64,000 nt of DNA from Pristionchus mayeri. Lineage: Eukaryota; Nematoda; Chromadorea; Rhabditida; Neodiplogasteridae. The notes beneath the pieces are model-generated. The model was not told the origin of the DNA and ran no database searches. It saw nothing but the letters and a program-made list of their open reading frames with translations. Shown here piece by piece: positions 34,735 to 46,418 of this stretch. How positions within the stretch are numbered: position 1 is the first letter of the stretch; every line of letters starts with the position of its first letter. The translations under genes were made by a program, and so were the position numbers. The stretch is from NCBI GenBank assembly GCA_036245805.1, contig BTRK01000001.1, positions 30,697,087-30,761,086 on the forward strand. Reading direction: 5' to 3'.

Positions 34735-37700
34735 TCAAGGGAGTCTCCGGATGAGGTGCAGGCCGCTGTCCGTGTCGCAGACGTCGGACATCTCGTCGAC
34801 GTCGAGGGCGAACGCAGCAGCGGCGAAAGCTGGTTGCAGCGACTCCCGGCTGCGGTGCTGCAAGGATTAGGTTCATTAATTAACTAATTATTTTCTTGAC
34901 CTCCATGTGTTATTCATCGAATTGGCAAAACGGATTCCAGGGACAGTCGGATATTCATGATCAATTATCAAGAAATGAAAACACGGATCAGGCTAGCAAT
35001 TTTAGGAATATACTACAAAGCGAATTTGGATTTTCAATGAACAAATAGAGTTGCGAACAGAGTCCCCCCTACAGTATCCACTCACTCCGAGGTAGCCTCC
35101 CTTGCTGGCGGAGGAGCAGTCGGAGAACTCCTTGGCGAGCGCTCGGAACTTGGTGCGCTTCTCCGCCAGCGACGGCTGCTCGTTGATCTCCTTCGCGTAG
35201 CCTGAGAGAGAAGCAGGAAAAAAATAATCGATAATGATTACTGAAATATGGTTCCCCTTTAATATTAGCCTAATATGATAGCTAAGCAGTCAGTCGAACA
35301 AAGGATTGATGAACTTCAGATCGCTTTAAGACAACGTCAGTACGGATCACGATTGCGTCCCGGCTACAGTAATCCCATCTGCTCACCGGTGATGAGGCTG
35401 AGGGCGTCCTCCTTGCTGCGGGTGATCTTGTCAGAGCGCGAGTTGACCGGGCGACGGCTGCCCTCGTGCTTGACCAGCATGTGCATGCAGTGCGCATCGA
35501 TGGTTTCGTAGAGCTGCAACGAATGGAAACGATTACGGAAGATCGTTAGTGATAGCCAGAGAGAAAGTAATTCCACTATAGAATTGCGCCGATGTTCCTT
35601 GCATTCATCATAGAAGAATAAATGGTTCATTTTCTTTGCACCGACAGAGAAAATGCATGAAAACATAGCAACAGACTCGCAATGCCCACAGCAAAACGAT
35701 GTACTCTCGAAACTAAATAGCATCCGTATACTTTCTCAGAAAAATATTATATTCATTTTTCATTATGTGATTCCGTACTCCCTCACATCACACTTACTTC
35801 TTCCTGGTTCTCCTTCTCGAAGAAGTTGGTCTCGCCCTCGACGGAGATGGTATCGAAGGGGTTGGTTCTTCTCTTCAAGTATATCGATTACTAGTTCCCG
35901 CCAAATCGACTATTCAATTCTTCCCGCCAAAACCCTCGAATCAAATGCTACGGTACCTTGAACCACAACTCTTGATTCAGCTCGAGCAGCAGATTGTCAG
36001 CCACGTATTCGATGTATTCGTACACCAGACTTCCGTCCATGCTGATGACGTCGACCGGTAACGAGTTCTGTACGAACTCCTGTAACGAAGATAAAAGTCA
36101 AGAGAAGTACGAGATCAACATCATACTTGATTAGTGTTATCTTTGCTCCACTGCACAGCTTTCAATCAAATACTATAGTCGAGAGAACAATTTTCCTGAT
36201 CGCATCCCTGATATGCTCCAATTGCCTACTCCCACTCTCACGTTCTCCGTCTGGACTGCGTGGAGAACAATGGTGAGGATGCGTTCGGCCGACAGCTTGT
36301 TCACGATGTGCCGCTTGTACAGCAGGCACGCGAAGTCGCGGTGCAGATCCTCGTCGCTGCAATGTGCACCGGTTTATCACCTTGGTATACGGTAGTCACA
36401 CCACTGCCCTTCTCGAGAGATATAGTACCCCGCCACACCACACCACACCACTCACCGCGAGATGAGCTCGTTGGAGTGGGTGAGTCCAGGCATGAGACCG
36501 CGCTTCTTCAGCCAGAAGATGGCGGCGAAGGAGCCCGAGAAGAAGATTCCCTCGACGCACGCGAACGCGATCAGACGCTCAGCGAACGACGACTGCTTGT
36601 CGGAGATCCATCTGTAAGTAGATAAATAATTAAAACAAAATTTAATGATTATAATCGCATTGACCCGACGATCTTACAATCAATAGCTACTCTCTGGTCA
36701 CCGTACTGGTTCACGAATCTTCGATATCCGACGAAAGATTCATTGATCCTCTCGAAGAGCTTGTGCTTCTCCTGCGGGTCCTTCACGTACGTCTCGATGA
36801 GCAGCGAGTACATCTCCGAGTGAGTCGTTGCGATTCCCAGCTGAAGCAGACAAAAATATGCAAACTCGAGAACATTTTCTCCAATTTCATCAAAATAATC
36901 AGCAGTTCGGCACTACTCCGGGAGCCTGGAACGTGATCCATGATAGGTGTAAGTAACATTACTAGAAATCTGGTAGACACTAGGTTGGACTCAGCCATTT
37001 GGCCCCGTGATCTCATTACATGCTCCTGCAGTTCTAGTCCAGAGATCGATCAATAGTAGATCACTGCGGATAGATAGACCACATCTGTAAGCCGTAGAAG
37101 GACTTCGCCTCCTGGTCTGCACCTCGTTGCAGAATCGCTCAACCTGCAAGCAGAAGGCATCATTATAATTCTTGGCCAATATTCGTATTTTGACAACTCT
37201 AGACTAGAAAATGAATTCACCGTAGAATTAATTTAGAGATTGGTTTTCAAACAAAAGATCCAAACAAGTAAGGAGAGGGAGGCACTGTAGTAAGGTATTA
37301 TTGATTTTCTGGAACTTCTTGGATTACAACCCCTCATACCCTTACTATTTCCCATCACACCCCTCGTTATGAGACTGAGAATCAGGGAGGGAGACATAGC
37401 AATGAGGCGGGGTGGGAGAGGGAAAAGGAGAGGGGGGAGGGGGTGGTCAGCAAAGAAATACCCGCTTCTGAATCGCTTCTCAGGCAAAAGATACCAACAG
37501 GTAAGCAAAGGTGGTACTGTGATCAGCTATAGTTGATTTGTTATCATCCCCACTGACCAGATTCTCATTGACGATTCCGTCGGAGGCCGCGAAGAAGGCG
37601 AGGACTCGAGAGACGAAGAAGCGCTCATTCTCGTTCAATCGATTCTCCCAGTCGTTCCTGTCCTGCGTCAGCTTCACCTGAAAATTACTGCGCTAATATT

Positions 37701-38259
37701 TTCGAAAATCGATAATCCCGAAAAAATCAATAATCAATCTTACAGTACCTTATTGGCGGTCCAGAGGGAGGCGACGGCCTTCTTGTAGAAGCTCCAGATG
37801 TCGTGGTGCTTCTCAGAGAAGGCCACGACGCGTCTCTTCTGCTTCCTGAGGATGGGCTCCGTCGCGTCATTGTTGTGCTGAAGGGTGAAAACTAATAATA
37901 AATACTATGGAGTTATTCGCTGAAATTTGAAGAAACACAGACTAGAGTGCACATATGCAGCAGTGAGTTACTTCTAATGATGAAATAGTGCGGCACACGC
38001 GAGAAAGTAACAATTGATCTAGACTGTGAGGCTCGGACACGTCGGAGATGACGGTGTGACTGCTATCGTGATGAAATTGTGCAATAGTAGGTAGTCAATG
38101 ACGGGAAATAAGCTCTGGTGCGAGAAAAACAAAAAAGGTGGAGAAATATCAAGAGTTTAAAACCAGATTATGAGAGGAGAACAAGTCGCGCACCTTGTTG
38201 GATCGTTCGGTGGTGGTTTCCTTCATCTCGATGGTCGACATCGTCGGATTTGTGGCCAT
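34735..38259 (-). CDS. R2-like ribonucleotide reductase joined in frame to Pin1-type prolyl isomerase
   Basis: Exons on the minus strand: 38259-38194 (start [12 protein letters not shown]), 37877-37749, 37677-37558, 37143-37085, 36840 to about 36665, 36611-36456, 36356-36242, 36079-35957, 35872-35798, then 35513-35387, 35201-35086 and 34857-34735. The first nine encode the class I R2 subunit ([71 protein letters not shown]). The last three encode a full parvulin domain ([39 protein letters not shown]) with the Pin1 catalytic His, Lys, Arg-Arg, Cys and His all present. The junction exons are both phase 0, so splicing gives one chain in which the R2 C-terminal tail (normally ending in FxLDADF, needed to bind R1) is replaced. 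The R2 part shows damage: exon 37143-37085 is one base short and its donor is AT, and the iron-ligand Glu before HSEMYS reads Ala. The parvulin exons could instead have their own promoter; no WW exon was found. Confidence 0.8.
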
Positions 38260-38811
38260 TCTGGAAAAGACGGCGCTTAGTGGGGAGAATGGGTATTTCG
38301 AAGTAAAGAGCGTCGATAAGATGCAATCAATAAGTTAGAGTTGTCCAAAGAAAAGTGAGGAGATGACGAGGCATTTAGAGAAATGCGCGCGATCTCTTTG
38401 ATCGCCGTCGCGAAACGCGAGTATAAGCGCTGATTGTTGAGACGCCTGCATGAACCAATAGAGAGAGAGAGAGAGACTGTGAACATAATCATAACCGAGG
38501 TGGGACAAATCTAGACAGAATTTCAATGAAATCACACAAGGAGCTGAATGACAACAAAGCGATTTGTCAGCATTAGCAGCTTCAAAATCATGCTCCAACT
38601 CCAATCGCGGTAGTTGCGTTGGAGCGCAGAGATTACTTTCCCATTGCTGCTTAATTAACTTTGCAAAAGCAAACAAAATTGTGACAATTGTGTTAAATCC
38701 CATACATAGGTTTACGTTTAGTTTAGGTATGGATGGTAAAATCTTCGATAAGATTATTCCAACAAAAAGAAGAACGGAAGAGGACAAAGAGAAAAAATAG
38801 CAAAAAAGTTT
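38260..38811. other. Upstream flank of the R2 fusion gene
   Basis: No promoter element could be assigned. A short (GA)n run lies near 38460-38475. Confidence 0.3.
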
Positions 38812-38882
38812 GCACAGATGCGGATTCGAACCAACGGCTGTTCCATTCGAGGAGCAGACGCTAACCACTACACTACAGCTGC
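38812..38882 (-). tRNA. Degenerate tRNA-like sequence
   Basis: A minus-strand stretch with an A-box-like TAGTGTAGTGGTTAGCG and the exact B-box GGTTCGAATCC. The anticodon stem is nearly complete around a 6-nt loop containing CGA, but the acceptor and T stems pair poorly. Best read as a tRNA pseudogene or tRNA-derived repeat; the same may hold for the copy at 17.97 kb. Confidence 0.5.
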
Positions 38883-39840
38883 TACTGCCCCGCTAGGACA
38901 GGACTAGTACACTACCTCAAGTGCGATGCGGGATGGGTGCTCGGTGTTGTGCAACGTGAAGTTTTAAACTGGCGAGGATACCATATTTTCGCAACATTGC
39001 TGCTCCATTATCAACTCTTGGAATGCGGCGTCATGGTCACTGCAATTTTTTTCACTCCTACGCAATCCGTAGTATTGGCTTAATCACATCCACATGCACA
39101 TTTCTCACATCGAACAACATTCAAATAAATTGTCGAATCGGTAGATTTCAGTGGTCATAGCTGCAAATATGGGTCCGATGACACCCTCAGTTCCAAGAAA
39201 ACAAACACTTTATCACGGTAGAAGAAACATTTCTTCGAACAATGTAAGACGAAACCATGAGTTTCCTGATTGTCTCTATCCATTATATATTTACTCATCG
39301 CCCATAACCATGTGTAAAAAGGACTACATATATATTCAACAATATTTCGTCTCTCCTTCTCTAGAATAAAAAAAAGTTGTGGATAAAAATATACGAAGTC
39401 TTCTCTCTGAATCTGATGAATGAGTTGAAAAATGAGTTAGGTTCGAATCTCCCAAGAGCATCCCCATCGTGGCATTCATATCAGTGATGCTACAGTCAGA
39501 AATAACGATTGAAGAATAAAAATATCAATGAATCAATAGAATCAATAGTTAACATGCAAAACATTCATTCTTATTCAAGAATACTTGCTCGAGAGTGAAT
39601 CGCTCACTTCGAATAAGTAAGAAAAAAGTATCGAACTCATTTCTTGCATTATTCTCGTTGTCGCAGCTTAGTCTACACTTCTTCACACCCGCCAAACGTT
39701 TTGGTTGTAAACATATTTGAATTTCGCGCGTGTAAATCAAAGCGTGGCTACTTTGGAGGCAGCCGCGTTCTTTCGAGTCACCTACTCTCTCATTCTCATC
39801 GTCATTGAGCCCTTGCTGATTCCCATCGTTCTCTCTGAGC
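38883..39840. other. No gene recognised
   Basis: A minus-strand frame of 110 codons (39549-39881) overlaps the first exon of the RING gene and has no recognised domain. It is treated as a shadow. Confidence 0.35.
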
Positions 39841-42520
39841 ATGGCTCTACTCATATCAAGGGAAGAATCGACGACCACCATTGGTTACTTTAAAACGTTA
39901 AAGGTTCGATATAATCACTTGTATTTTTTTACATTCAGTCTTTCTATTACCACGGCAGTGCCTTCCATCGTACGTCCCATTGTTCCAGAATGGTCCAAGA
40001 AAAATAATTCTCCTCTTTTCCACACTTCCTTTGGCTCAGCAAACGTCTCACCTCTCTCTTTTGTCCTTTCGCAGAAATCTCATCCTGCTTCGATCGCGGT
40101 TTCCCAGCAAGGGAACACCTTCCGAGTGAAACAAGACCCATCTCTCATTGAAATTGAGATATCAGCTAAAGATATTGAGATATATTGGAAGAAATCCTAC
40201 AAGGCTTCGTTCAAGGAATCAGATTATCATCTATACAGAGGCCGGTAAGTATTCCCATTCAATCACACCATCACAATTAAAACCAAGTTTTTAGTTTTTC
40301 CAATGGACTGGTGTGGAGAAATGAGGCATTTTTCGTTAACAATGGAAAGCTCTGGGCTCTGAATCTGGTTAATCTCTCGTGGAGAAACGTGACTGAACGC
40401 CATCCGAAGGGAGTAAGTGCAAACCGCTTACATAAATAGCATATCACACAGCAAAGAGATTCATGTTTTCATAGCCTGTGCATGCACTCCATTGCCTAGT
40501 TTATTTCTCCTCAACATATTTTCCGATGATCGGATAAATGTGCGGACATCCAATGAGATTTAAAAATAGTGGACAGTGTTCACACCGTTACTAGAGTTCG
40601 AAAGGGAAAGTTTTGTGATTAGGGTTGAGAATTCAAGGATTTTTCTGCTCATTAAATTGATCATAACATAATAATTAGCTGGCAAACTTAGGGAAGAGTT
40701 GATTCTAATAGATTCCAAATCTTCTCAGGATCATTTTTTTCTTTTTTTTAAACATGTGAAATGGTGAGATCTTTCCTTAATCCTTGCGCAAGGATGGTTT
40801 TTTTGAATATGCAAGATATGTCTCGTCCTTGCGCAAGAATTAAACCATTTTACACGTTTAAAATAAAGAAAATGATCCTGAGAAGATTTGGAATGAGAAG
40901 ATCTCTTACCTATGTTTACCAGCTATTTGTAACGTTTACCCAATTTAATGAGTCGAACAATTGCGAAAAAATCCTTGAATTGTCAACCCTAGTTGTGATT
41001 CGCTACATTCGCGTTTAGCGATAATCCTTTTGGCCAACACTGTGACGCCCCACGTTCACTGTCCTCTACAGCAATCCTCTCGATTTTACAGATTGTGCTA
41101 TCGGAAAAATCGAACAGCGACGATTTGCTGCTTCTCACAGATGACGTCAAGGGAGTCTTCCTCGTCGTGAGATTCAGACCATCTTTCGACGACTGCAAGC
41201 ACGTCGTCACGCAAAGGTCATTTTTAGTTCTTCCACTATCATAATATTTTACTTGGATGGTTTTGATGAATTGTGAAGGCACAGTTAAGTAGGTAGAAAT
41301 AGGAGACATGGAGAGGAATGCAAAGTGATAAGGGAAGAAGCGGTGTCAGCGATCCAAGAAGAGGGGGATGAGATTCTCGTGCCACAATTCAGCCTACAAG
41401 TGTTTCCGAATGATGAGGTACTGGAAGCAGCCACTTCGCAAAGGGATTCCACCAGTCCAGGTATGGGCAGTATGTTAATCTCCGGTTTTTGATAACACTA
41501 ATTGGAGGAATCATGTTTCAACATTTCGAAGGTAGATCATAACTACGACTGATGAGTTGTACTGTGTAAAACTGTTTTCGTTTCATTGTTTTTCTCATCC
41601 AATGCCTCCGATCTAGCGTCCACTTCATGCAAAGTTGCTACGATTAATCACTTTCCCCTAAAGAAAGAGACTGAATATTATCTCGCAGGGCGCAATTTTG
41701 TTCTAAATGCCTTGGTCATTTGTAGATGGATTCATTATTCTTCCTCCAAATATCGTGGAAGGAATAGAAGAAGAATACCTTCCTGAGGTAATAGAGGATA
41801 AGGACAGGAAGGTTCCTCGATACGTCTTGGAGCGAGTTCGAAATGTCGGTGATGGAATTCTTCCCTACCCTCTATCGCAAAATGAGGCAGAGAGATTATG
41901 GAAGGAGGTTACTGTAGAAGAGGAGAACGAAAAGATACAGCAACTGAGGGAAAGGTTACGAATTTGTAGAACTTTGTACTTACTATAATAGTAATGGGAG
42001 AAATGCAGCTCACTATATACTGTATGGGGGGGGGGGGTACAAAAAATGTTTAACTGTTTTGTTTTTAGTCGAATTTTTGTTATACGCGAGAACGAAGACA
42101 GTAGAATATTCAGTGGCGTTTGAAAATCGTCTGATTTCCAGCCAGTCCTCCGCATCCTTCACTCGTTCCTGCTCCATCTGTCTCTCCCTCAATCCATCCG
42201 ATAGAGCCGCATTTACTACTTGTGGCCATCTCTCGTGTCTCGCGTGCGCAAAGCAAATGACGCTCGAAGGTACAACTTGTCCTCAGTGATCCATAATCAA
42301 GAAGCAAAAAATGCGATCAATACGTACCAAAAATATAATAATTTTAGCAAGCGAATTTGTTTGTCCCTTCTGTCGAAAGAGAACATCGTTTGTGCGAGTT
42401 TACGAAGAGAAAGAAGAAGAGAAAGTCGAGGTCGAGAATAATGAAGAAGAAGCTCCGACAAACAAACAGGGAAAAATTGGCAGAATCATTCACTCAGTTC
42501 TTTCCATTTTGAAGCAGTAG
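39841..42520 (+). CDS. RING-finger protein with novel N-terminal region
   Basis: Seven exons with consistent phases: up to 40244 (ATG at 39841, uncertain), 40295-40412, 41092-41216, 41303-41460, 41726-41954, 42142-42269 and 42348-42520. The C-terminus is a C3HC4-type RING split by an intron: CSICLSLNPSDRAAFTTCGH, LSCLACAKQM, then FVCPFCRK. RING domains recruit E2 enzymes, so a ubiquitin-ligase role is likely. The region before it is not a family I recognise; it contains LVWRNEAFFVNNGKLWALNL and LLLLTDDVKGVFLVVRFRP, which could be beta strands, and a charged linker with EDKDRKVPRYVLERVRN. A short acidic tail (EEKEEEKVEVENNEEE) follows the RING. A paralogue with a damaged RING lies on the other strand at 3.7-6.8 kb. 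The N-terminus may extend upstream or begin after a small intron near 39904. Confidence 0.8.
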
Positions 42521-43259
42521 CGATTCCATACACTGTTTTCCTGTTAATAAACGTGTGGATTAAGCCAAGTTAGAGAGAACTTAAATCTCGAAATCGTGAT
42601 GTGTATGCCCAGATATAGAGTTACTTTTTCGCCTACAACACTCGGTCTTGATCAAGCACAGGATGGGAGGGAAGGAGGAGGGGGGAGAAGGGAGGAATGC
42701 GGGCACTAGGTCGGATGATCACTTGGCAGCCATCCAGATGATGATAACAAGAAAATTACCCTTCTGCAGGCGTTTCACAGAAGCATTTTGATACTAGGGA
42801 AATCTAATACTGCTAACCTACTGTGGAAGTTACAATTTTTGATTATCATCCGGCAGGTTAACAACAGACGGTGATCGTCTAACAATGGGAGGCAACCTTG
42901 CGATTCATGAAGAGTTCCTACTACAGAGTGAAAAAGGAGATGAACAATAGGAAAAGGCGAAGACCATTCAGAATCAAAGATTTCTGCAGATTTCAAATTA
43001 TATTTTCCTATTTCGGTGAGGAATTCTCATACACTTCGGCTTCTCTGGAAGAAAGTTCGGTGATTGAATCGGTCTGAAGATTCCAGAAAACTCACCAACC
43101 CCACTCGATTCATTCCACTCTTCTCTAATTTGAAGGCTCCTCAAATAAATTCATTAGATATGCTCTCTTTATTCTTTAGATAAATTTGTTCGGATTCTCG
43201 ATTGTGGTCCAGCAAAAGTCGATCTGAAAGAGCTCTACGTAAACACTTACCTCGAAGTA
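42521..43259. other. Intergenic, no gene recognised
   Basis: Contains a candidate AATAAA at 42546-42551 for the RING gene and nothing else supported. Confidence 0.35.
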
Positions 43260-44040
43260 TTAGGTTGTCTCAAAAGTTTCTGACTATTTTCGCTTTTCCA
43301 TGTTTTCACCTCTCCTGTCCTTGGATGTTGACCGATTTACTTCTAGTCTTCGACCATGTATAAGGGCTTGGGTACTCTACCTAGCGCACAGTATCTCACT
43401 CCCATAGATTTCGTACGAATCTCGAGATAAGCTCTAAAATTCAACTAGATGTGCAAGTCGACTCCCTTTTTGTAAGGTTCAAAAATCTTCGGAGAACCGT
43501 GTGAGGTGCAAATTGAACACACTTCCGTGAAGTACTCCCAACGGGTTATTCTCGGGTGATAACCTTCGATGTGCAGTTATATTCACGTTCATAATGAGCG
43601 CACACTCCGAAAACCACACTAGGGTGGTAATTCACAAATTAGCACCATTTGATCCTGGATTTGTATTGAGGATCTGAGCGAACCTATTTGTGGTGGTTTG
43701 TGAAGTACTTCCCCTAATAAATATATGACCATAATTAGGAGATATTCGAAAGATCCGTTAATGAGTTGAAATTATCGGTATGCAGAAGTCCAATTTCACA
43801 CTTCAAAATACGACATTTTCACAACCTCCCGTTCTAAGCACACATTGATTACCGTATTTTTCAATGTTATTTTAACAATTAGCTCTTGGACTATACCTCA
43901 ACGACTGGGCAGAATCAACAGGTCCATGCAATTCCAGAAATAATCATAAACAAAATGCACCAAAAATATGCATATTTCGGCTTTTTGGCAAAAATAATTC
44001 GTTTCTCCCAAACTACGCATCCGAGTTTAGATTGCAATGC

Positions 44041-44690
44041 ATATTCATTCATTCATTCATTCATTCATTATTTATTCCGTCAAAGGGGATATGCAAGTAA
44101 TAGGCGAGATGAAAAAACAATAGACGGATGTCCGTCGACGTTGTCGAATCGGGTTTCTTGCGGCAGCAAGGGTAGGGTAGGGGTCTGTAGAGGGAGTGGG
44201 CGAGGGATGGGTATAGATCATAGATCAAGCCATGCTTTAATAATAGACTGGGGGAAGAAAGAAGGGGGTTGGGAGCAGATAAAGTTACGAAATGATTCAG
44301 GGTGTAAGAATATTGCGGATTCAGGTAAAGAGTTCCATGTAGCAATTGTACGCGATACAACTGTAGTCCGACAATGGGTGGGTATAAATGGTAATATTAT
44401 TCTAAGATTGTGAGAATTCCGGAGAGAACGAGGAATAGGGGCAATAACGAGAAGAGGAGATGTATCAAGCAAACATCTTCTATGAATAACTGAGTGAAGG
44501 AACATAATATCTATGACAAATCTGCGTCGCTCAAGAGTGGTTAGATTGAGGTCAATGAGTCGTTGGCGATAAGAAACACTGGGAAGGTTGCAGCGCGCAT
44601 ATATTCGTCGAGTAAAAGATATGCGACGCATATATTCGTCGCATATATTCGTCGCATATATTCGTCGCATATATTCGTCGAGTATATTAG
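44041..44690 (-). mobile_element. 3' end of a non-LTR retrotransposon (LINE)
   Basis: The minus-strand frame 44670-44218 reads YRQRLIDLNLTTLERRRFVI, LHSVIHRRC, SRTIATWNSLPESAIF and ESFRNFI. This is the conserved tail after the reverse-transcriptase domain of CR1/RTE-like elements (RR...L..l..Rr...D....Y+...; R...WN.LP..v....s...FK). The stop is followed, in the same orientation, by a tail of repeated AATG units (plus strand ATTC repeats, 44041-44069), a typical LINE 3' terminus. On the 5' side it begins in 13-bp repeats. It is a 5'-truncated insertion inside the mariner-type element. Confidence 0.75.
44628..44679. repeat. 13-bp tandem repeat, four units
   Basis: Four head-to-tail copies of GCATATATTCGTC, with one further isolated copy at 44597-44609. 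It marks the truncated 5' border of the LINE fragment. Confidence 0.95.
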
Positions 44691-44802
44691 TATTATACTA
44701 CCAAAACCCTACCTCATGCTAAAAGGAAAATTGAATCATCCGATGCTCACGAGACCAAACTTGAAAAATTAAATAGTCAGAAACTTTTGAGACAACCTAA
44801 TA

Positions 44803-45239
44803 AATAACAGTAGTCTTCACCCAATGGCGAAGTGAAGAGATGAGAGTAGACGAGGGATTGAGGAAGGAGAGGGGTGGAAGTATGGGAGAGGGGGGGGACA
44901 TGGAAGGAAACGAGGATGAAAAAAAGGTGTGAATGAAGTGAGATGGATGAAGAAAAGAAGTGAAAATGCATATTGATTGGAACTGCTCATCTTCTCTTAT
45001 ATCCGCTCCGATATGAGAATTCCATTGATGGTCGGAAACATCGACCTACTGCAGACTAAATGAGTGTCTTTCTGATGTTAGAGCGGAAGTGCAATATACG
45101 GTAGAATCATTTCCCCTCTCCACTTGGGGGTTTTCCTCTCGAGTAATGCGAATTGAACAAGAGGAATAAGTCTCTATGAGCCATTTTATAGAGTTCCGAA
45201 TTGGGAGTTTTTTGAATTGATGAATAAATTCATTGTTTA
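44803..45239. other. No gene recognised
   Basis: Purine-rich stretch at 44860-44960; nothing supported. Confidence 0.3.
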
Positions 45240-45995
45240 GATGCTTCCAATTCCTTTCTTCGGAAGACCGATGTTCTCTCTAAGCATGTTATTCTCCATC
45301 GTGATAAAATCTCAGATTCCAAGTTGAAGGAGTTGTTCTATGAAGATACTCAAGCTCTCGAAAAAGCATTCGGATTCGTCAGCTTCTTCCCTTTCTTCTG
45401 TTTCCTTCTCATAATCTTCTTCTTTTCGACGCTCACTGTTTTCAGTAAAGTGCTGCTGCAGCTGCATCTCTCTCCTTCCCGATCCTCCCTTTGCGGTCTG
45501 GCGGGTCGTTGTGGTGCCAATACTCCCCCTGGTCTTCTCATCGAGAGCACGATTACTTCGGGGAACCCCAGGAATTTCTTCCTGCAATCTCACTTCGGAC
45601 AACTTGGAACTGCAGCTCCAACTCCTTACACTGTACTGAGTGACGACTGGAAACCCAGTCAGAGCTTCTGGTAAGTGAGTACTCCCCTCTCATTCCTACT
45701 GTAGTTGATCACCAACTGATTCTTCTAGCAGACTGTTTTGCTCATTGCTTCGGCAACTCTCGATCCAGCTGCCCTCTCTTTATCCCACTTCGTTATGCTC
45801 ATCAAGCAGCGAAGAGAGCGAAGATCCTCTTCGATCACTACAGAGATTACGCTGCTCCAGATGAATATGGAGAAGCACCGATTATCTGGCCTGAAAGGTT
45901 AGAGACTAATTAGTACTTTTTGGTACTAATTAATGAGCTAATCGATATCCTTTTCAGTACACCCAGGCGATCAGTCACATGAGAAGTTGAGTGAG
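45240..45995 (+). CDS. Unrecognised small gene upstream of MSP copy 2
   Basis: A candidate exon opens at 45240 after TTGTTTAG and reads LRKTDVLSKHVILHRDKISD then LKELFYEDTQALEKAFGF. The frame stays open to 45674 through a hydrophobic stretch of about 25 residues (FVSFFPFFCFLLIIFFF...) that may be a membrane segment or a retained intron. A second exon at about 45732-45898 can read AAKRAKILFDHYRDYAAPDE and GEAPIIWPER. The phases between these exons could not be reconciled, and the first exon seems to have an upstream partner not found. I do not recognise the family. Confidence 0.35.
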
Positions 45996-46086
45996 ATAGA
46001 TTGGATGTTCTTCGCTTGATGTCATTGAAATCTACTTTTCCTGACACAAAGTCGGACAAGAACTAAGATATGAGTGTATCAAAAGG

Positions 46087-46418
46087 GAAATGATGTAGTC
46101 TGAATATGAATTTATCTCGTGGCTTCGTGCGAACTACGATAATAATTTAGTTCGTCCTCCTCCTCTACTTCGCAAGTTCAAACACGATAAAATTATCCCC
46201 CTTGCTTTCGCTTCGCATAAAGTGCACTCTCAGAGTTCAACAATTGAGAGATCAACTCTCCTCTCTCATTGTCCTCTTCTCTGGAGTCAAATGAGGAGAC
46301 TCTCTTATCTCTCGCCTCTGATCCTCTAATTTGACTCGCCCTTCCTCAATGTAAATCCATCCATTCTTGCCTATAAAAACCCCTCCGTGCGGTCTCCTCC
46401 TCACAACAAGTCGTCGAC
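46087..46418 (+). promoter_or_regulatory. MSP promoter region, copy 2
   Basis: Same arrangement as copy 1: TTATCT (46112-46117), TCGCTTCGCATAAA, and TATAAAA (46372-46378) 41 bp before the start. The sequences match over about 330 bp with small gaps. Confidence 0.7.

Larger units (their letters stand above)
43260..44800. mobile_element. Mariner-type element with nested LINE tail
   Basis: Perfect 29-bp terminal inverted repeats (43260-43288 and 44772-44800, starting TTAGGTTGTCTCAAAAGTTT) and TA on both sides (43258-43259, 44801-44802). At 1541 bp it is longer than usual, carries no transposase frame, and contains the LINE fragment at 44041-44690. It is therefore a non-autonomous or internally replaced mariner. 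Confidence 0.93.

Noticed and set aside
39549..39881. 110-codon minus-strand frame upstream of the RING gene
   Set aside because: No domain, no splice context, and overlap with the RING gene's first exon.
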